Source: Candidatus Poseidoniaceae archaeon
GTDB lineage: Archaea; Thermoplasmatota; Poseidoniia; Poseidoniales; Poseidoniaceae
Length of the DNA stretch: 14,074 bases
Direction of reading: 5' to 3'
Assembly (NCBI GenBank): GCA_022451765.1
Contig: JAKUNY010000025.1
Span: forward strand, 1-14,074
The first letter of the stretch is position 1; every line of letters begins with the position of its first letter. The notes beneath the pieces were generated by a model. It ran no database searches. It saw only the letters and a list, made by a program, of their open reading frames with translations, and was not told the origin of the DNA. This document shows, in pieces, positions 13,544 through 14,074 of the stretch. Position numbers and translations under genes: made by a program.

Positions 13544-14074
13544 ATGTCTCAACACGTCCGTATCCAAGTTCGCCTCCCCGAGGGACACTGGTCGGGTGAC
13601 GTTTCACGTTCACTCCCGTCGCTCGTTTTGCGAATTGAGGAAACGATGCCCCTTGGAAAAGGAAGAGGGACAGCGACGCTCTCAGCAAGCGATGATGTTG
13701 AACTTGCACTCGAGGCGCATCCAGGAATTGACGAGGTTCGCTCACTTGGAAATCAACGCTTTGCTGTCGACATCGCCAGCGGTGGAGGCGGATTCATTCG
13801 ACCTCTACGCGTGGTTGGCGTTGTCCCCCGATCTCCGTTTGAAGTCCACGATGGATGGGTTGACTGGACCTTTGTTTGTACACCTGAGCAAGCCCGACAA
13901 TTGCTGTCGGAGATGACAAAAGAAAGCATTCCTTACAGGCTGACATCAACACGGAACATTGGCGCTACGCTGCTTACATCTCGGCAACGCCAAATTTTTG
14001 ATGCAGCATTAAGAGAAGGATACTACGATGTTCCACGAAGGACTTCGTTGAGCAAATTAGCCGCAGCCATGGAC
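13544..14074 (+). CDS. Bacterio-opsin-activator-type HTH regulator (partial, N-terminal 177 residues)
   Basis: The frame opens at ATG 13544, 4 nt after glpX, and is still open at the window end. Residues 1-140 look like the sensor half of Bat-like proteins: MSQHVRIQVRLPEGHWSGDV, then a segment VELALEAHPGIDEVRSLG with FIRPLRVVGVVP and WTFVCTPEQARQLLSEM. Residues from about 145 match HTH_10 (PF04967): LLTSRQRQIFDAALREGYYD, then VPRRTSLSKLAAAMD, i.e. the 'LT.RQ.E.L..A...GYYD.PR...L..LA' signature. HTH_10 proteins are archaeal transcription factors, first known as activators of bacterio-opsin genes. Its position behind glpX suggests, without proof, a role in regulating central carbon genes. Confidence 0.82.
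   Translation, partial: MSQHVRIQVRLPEGHWSGDVSRSLPSLVLRIEETMPLGKGRGTATLSASDDVELALEAHPGIDEVRSLGNQRFAVDIASGGGGFIRPLRVVGVVPRSPFEVHDGWVDWTFVCTPEQARQLLSEMTKESIPYRLTSTRNIGATLLTSRQRQIFDAALREGYYDVPRRTSLSKLAAAMD

Noticed and set aside
13536..13916. A 126-codon plus-strand frame after glpX
   Set aside because: It is out of frame with the HTH_10 gene, which starts at 13544 and carries clear family sequence over the same bases.
1..14074. tRNA genes, CRISPR arrays, insertion sequences or prophage parts
   Set aside because: I found no tRNA-like TTCRANNC arms with acceptor stems, no regularly spaced repeats and no transposase or integrase sequence.

Overview
The window looks like chromosomal DNA from a marine planktonic euryarchaeon, most probably Marine Group II (Poseidoniales). 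This placement is inference from gene content; there is no rRNA or other phylogenetic marker in the window. Archaeal signs are an Orc1/Cdc6 C-terminus, an archaeal phosphopantetheine adenylyltransferase joined to a DUF359 (GTP-dependent dephospho-CoA kinase) domain, a bacterio-opsin-activator type HTH protein, a geranylgeranyl-reductase-like flavoprotein, TATA-like boxes about 26 nt upstream of several start codons, and an archaeal-style box H/ACA guide RNA. Genes are tightly packed, often with 4-nt overlaps.

Layout. (1) 1-790, plus strand: the end of an Orc1/Cdc6-like replication initiator, then a four-helix membrane protein. (2) 5802-791, minus strand: an 840-residue winged-helix protein of unknown function, a noncoding stretch holding a three-hairpin H/ACA-type RNA (about 3175-2980) closed by T-tracts, the PPAT/DPCK fusion for the last two steps of CoA synthesis, and a family 2 glycosyltransferase. 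(3) 5803-6074: a divergent promoter region with short repeats. (4) 6075-6401, plus: a small winged-helix-like protein with a strong Shine-Dalgarno site, meeting a small DUF2892 membrane protein on the other strand. (5) 9822-6722, minus: an apparent operon of GGR-like flavoprotein, enoyl-CoA hydratase and class I fructose-bisphosphate aldolase. (6) 9874-14074, plus: moaE interrupted by an in-frame TAA, intact moaC, a DEAD-box helicase with a DbpA-type RNA-binding domain and basic Gly/Arg tail, GlpX-type fructose-1,6-bisphosphatase, and the start of an HTH_10 regulator that runs off the window.

Functionally the window joins CoA synthesis, CoA-ester and isoprenoid chemistry, gluconeogenesis (aldolase and FBPase on separate transcripts), molybdopterin synthesis, and rRNA maturation or remodelling (H/ACA guide, DEAD-box helicase). 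The most notable find is the guide RNA. Its last hairpin has a pocket of 8 + 4 nt matching the archaeal 23S helix 69 sequence around E. coli position 1915, 15 nt upstream of an ACA box. Second are the broken moaE and the two-domain CoA enzyme.
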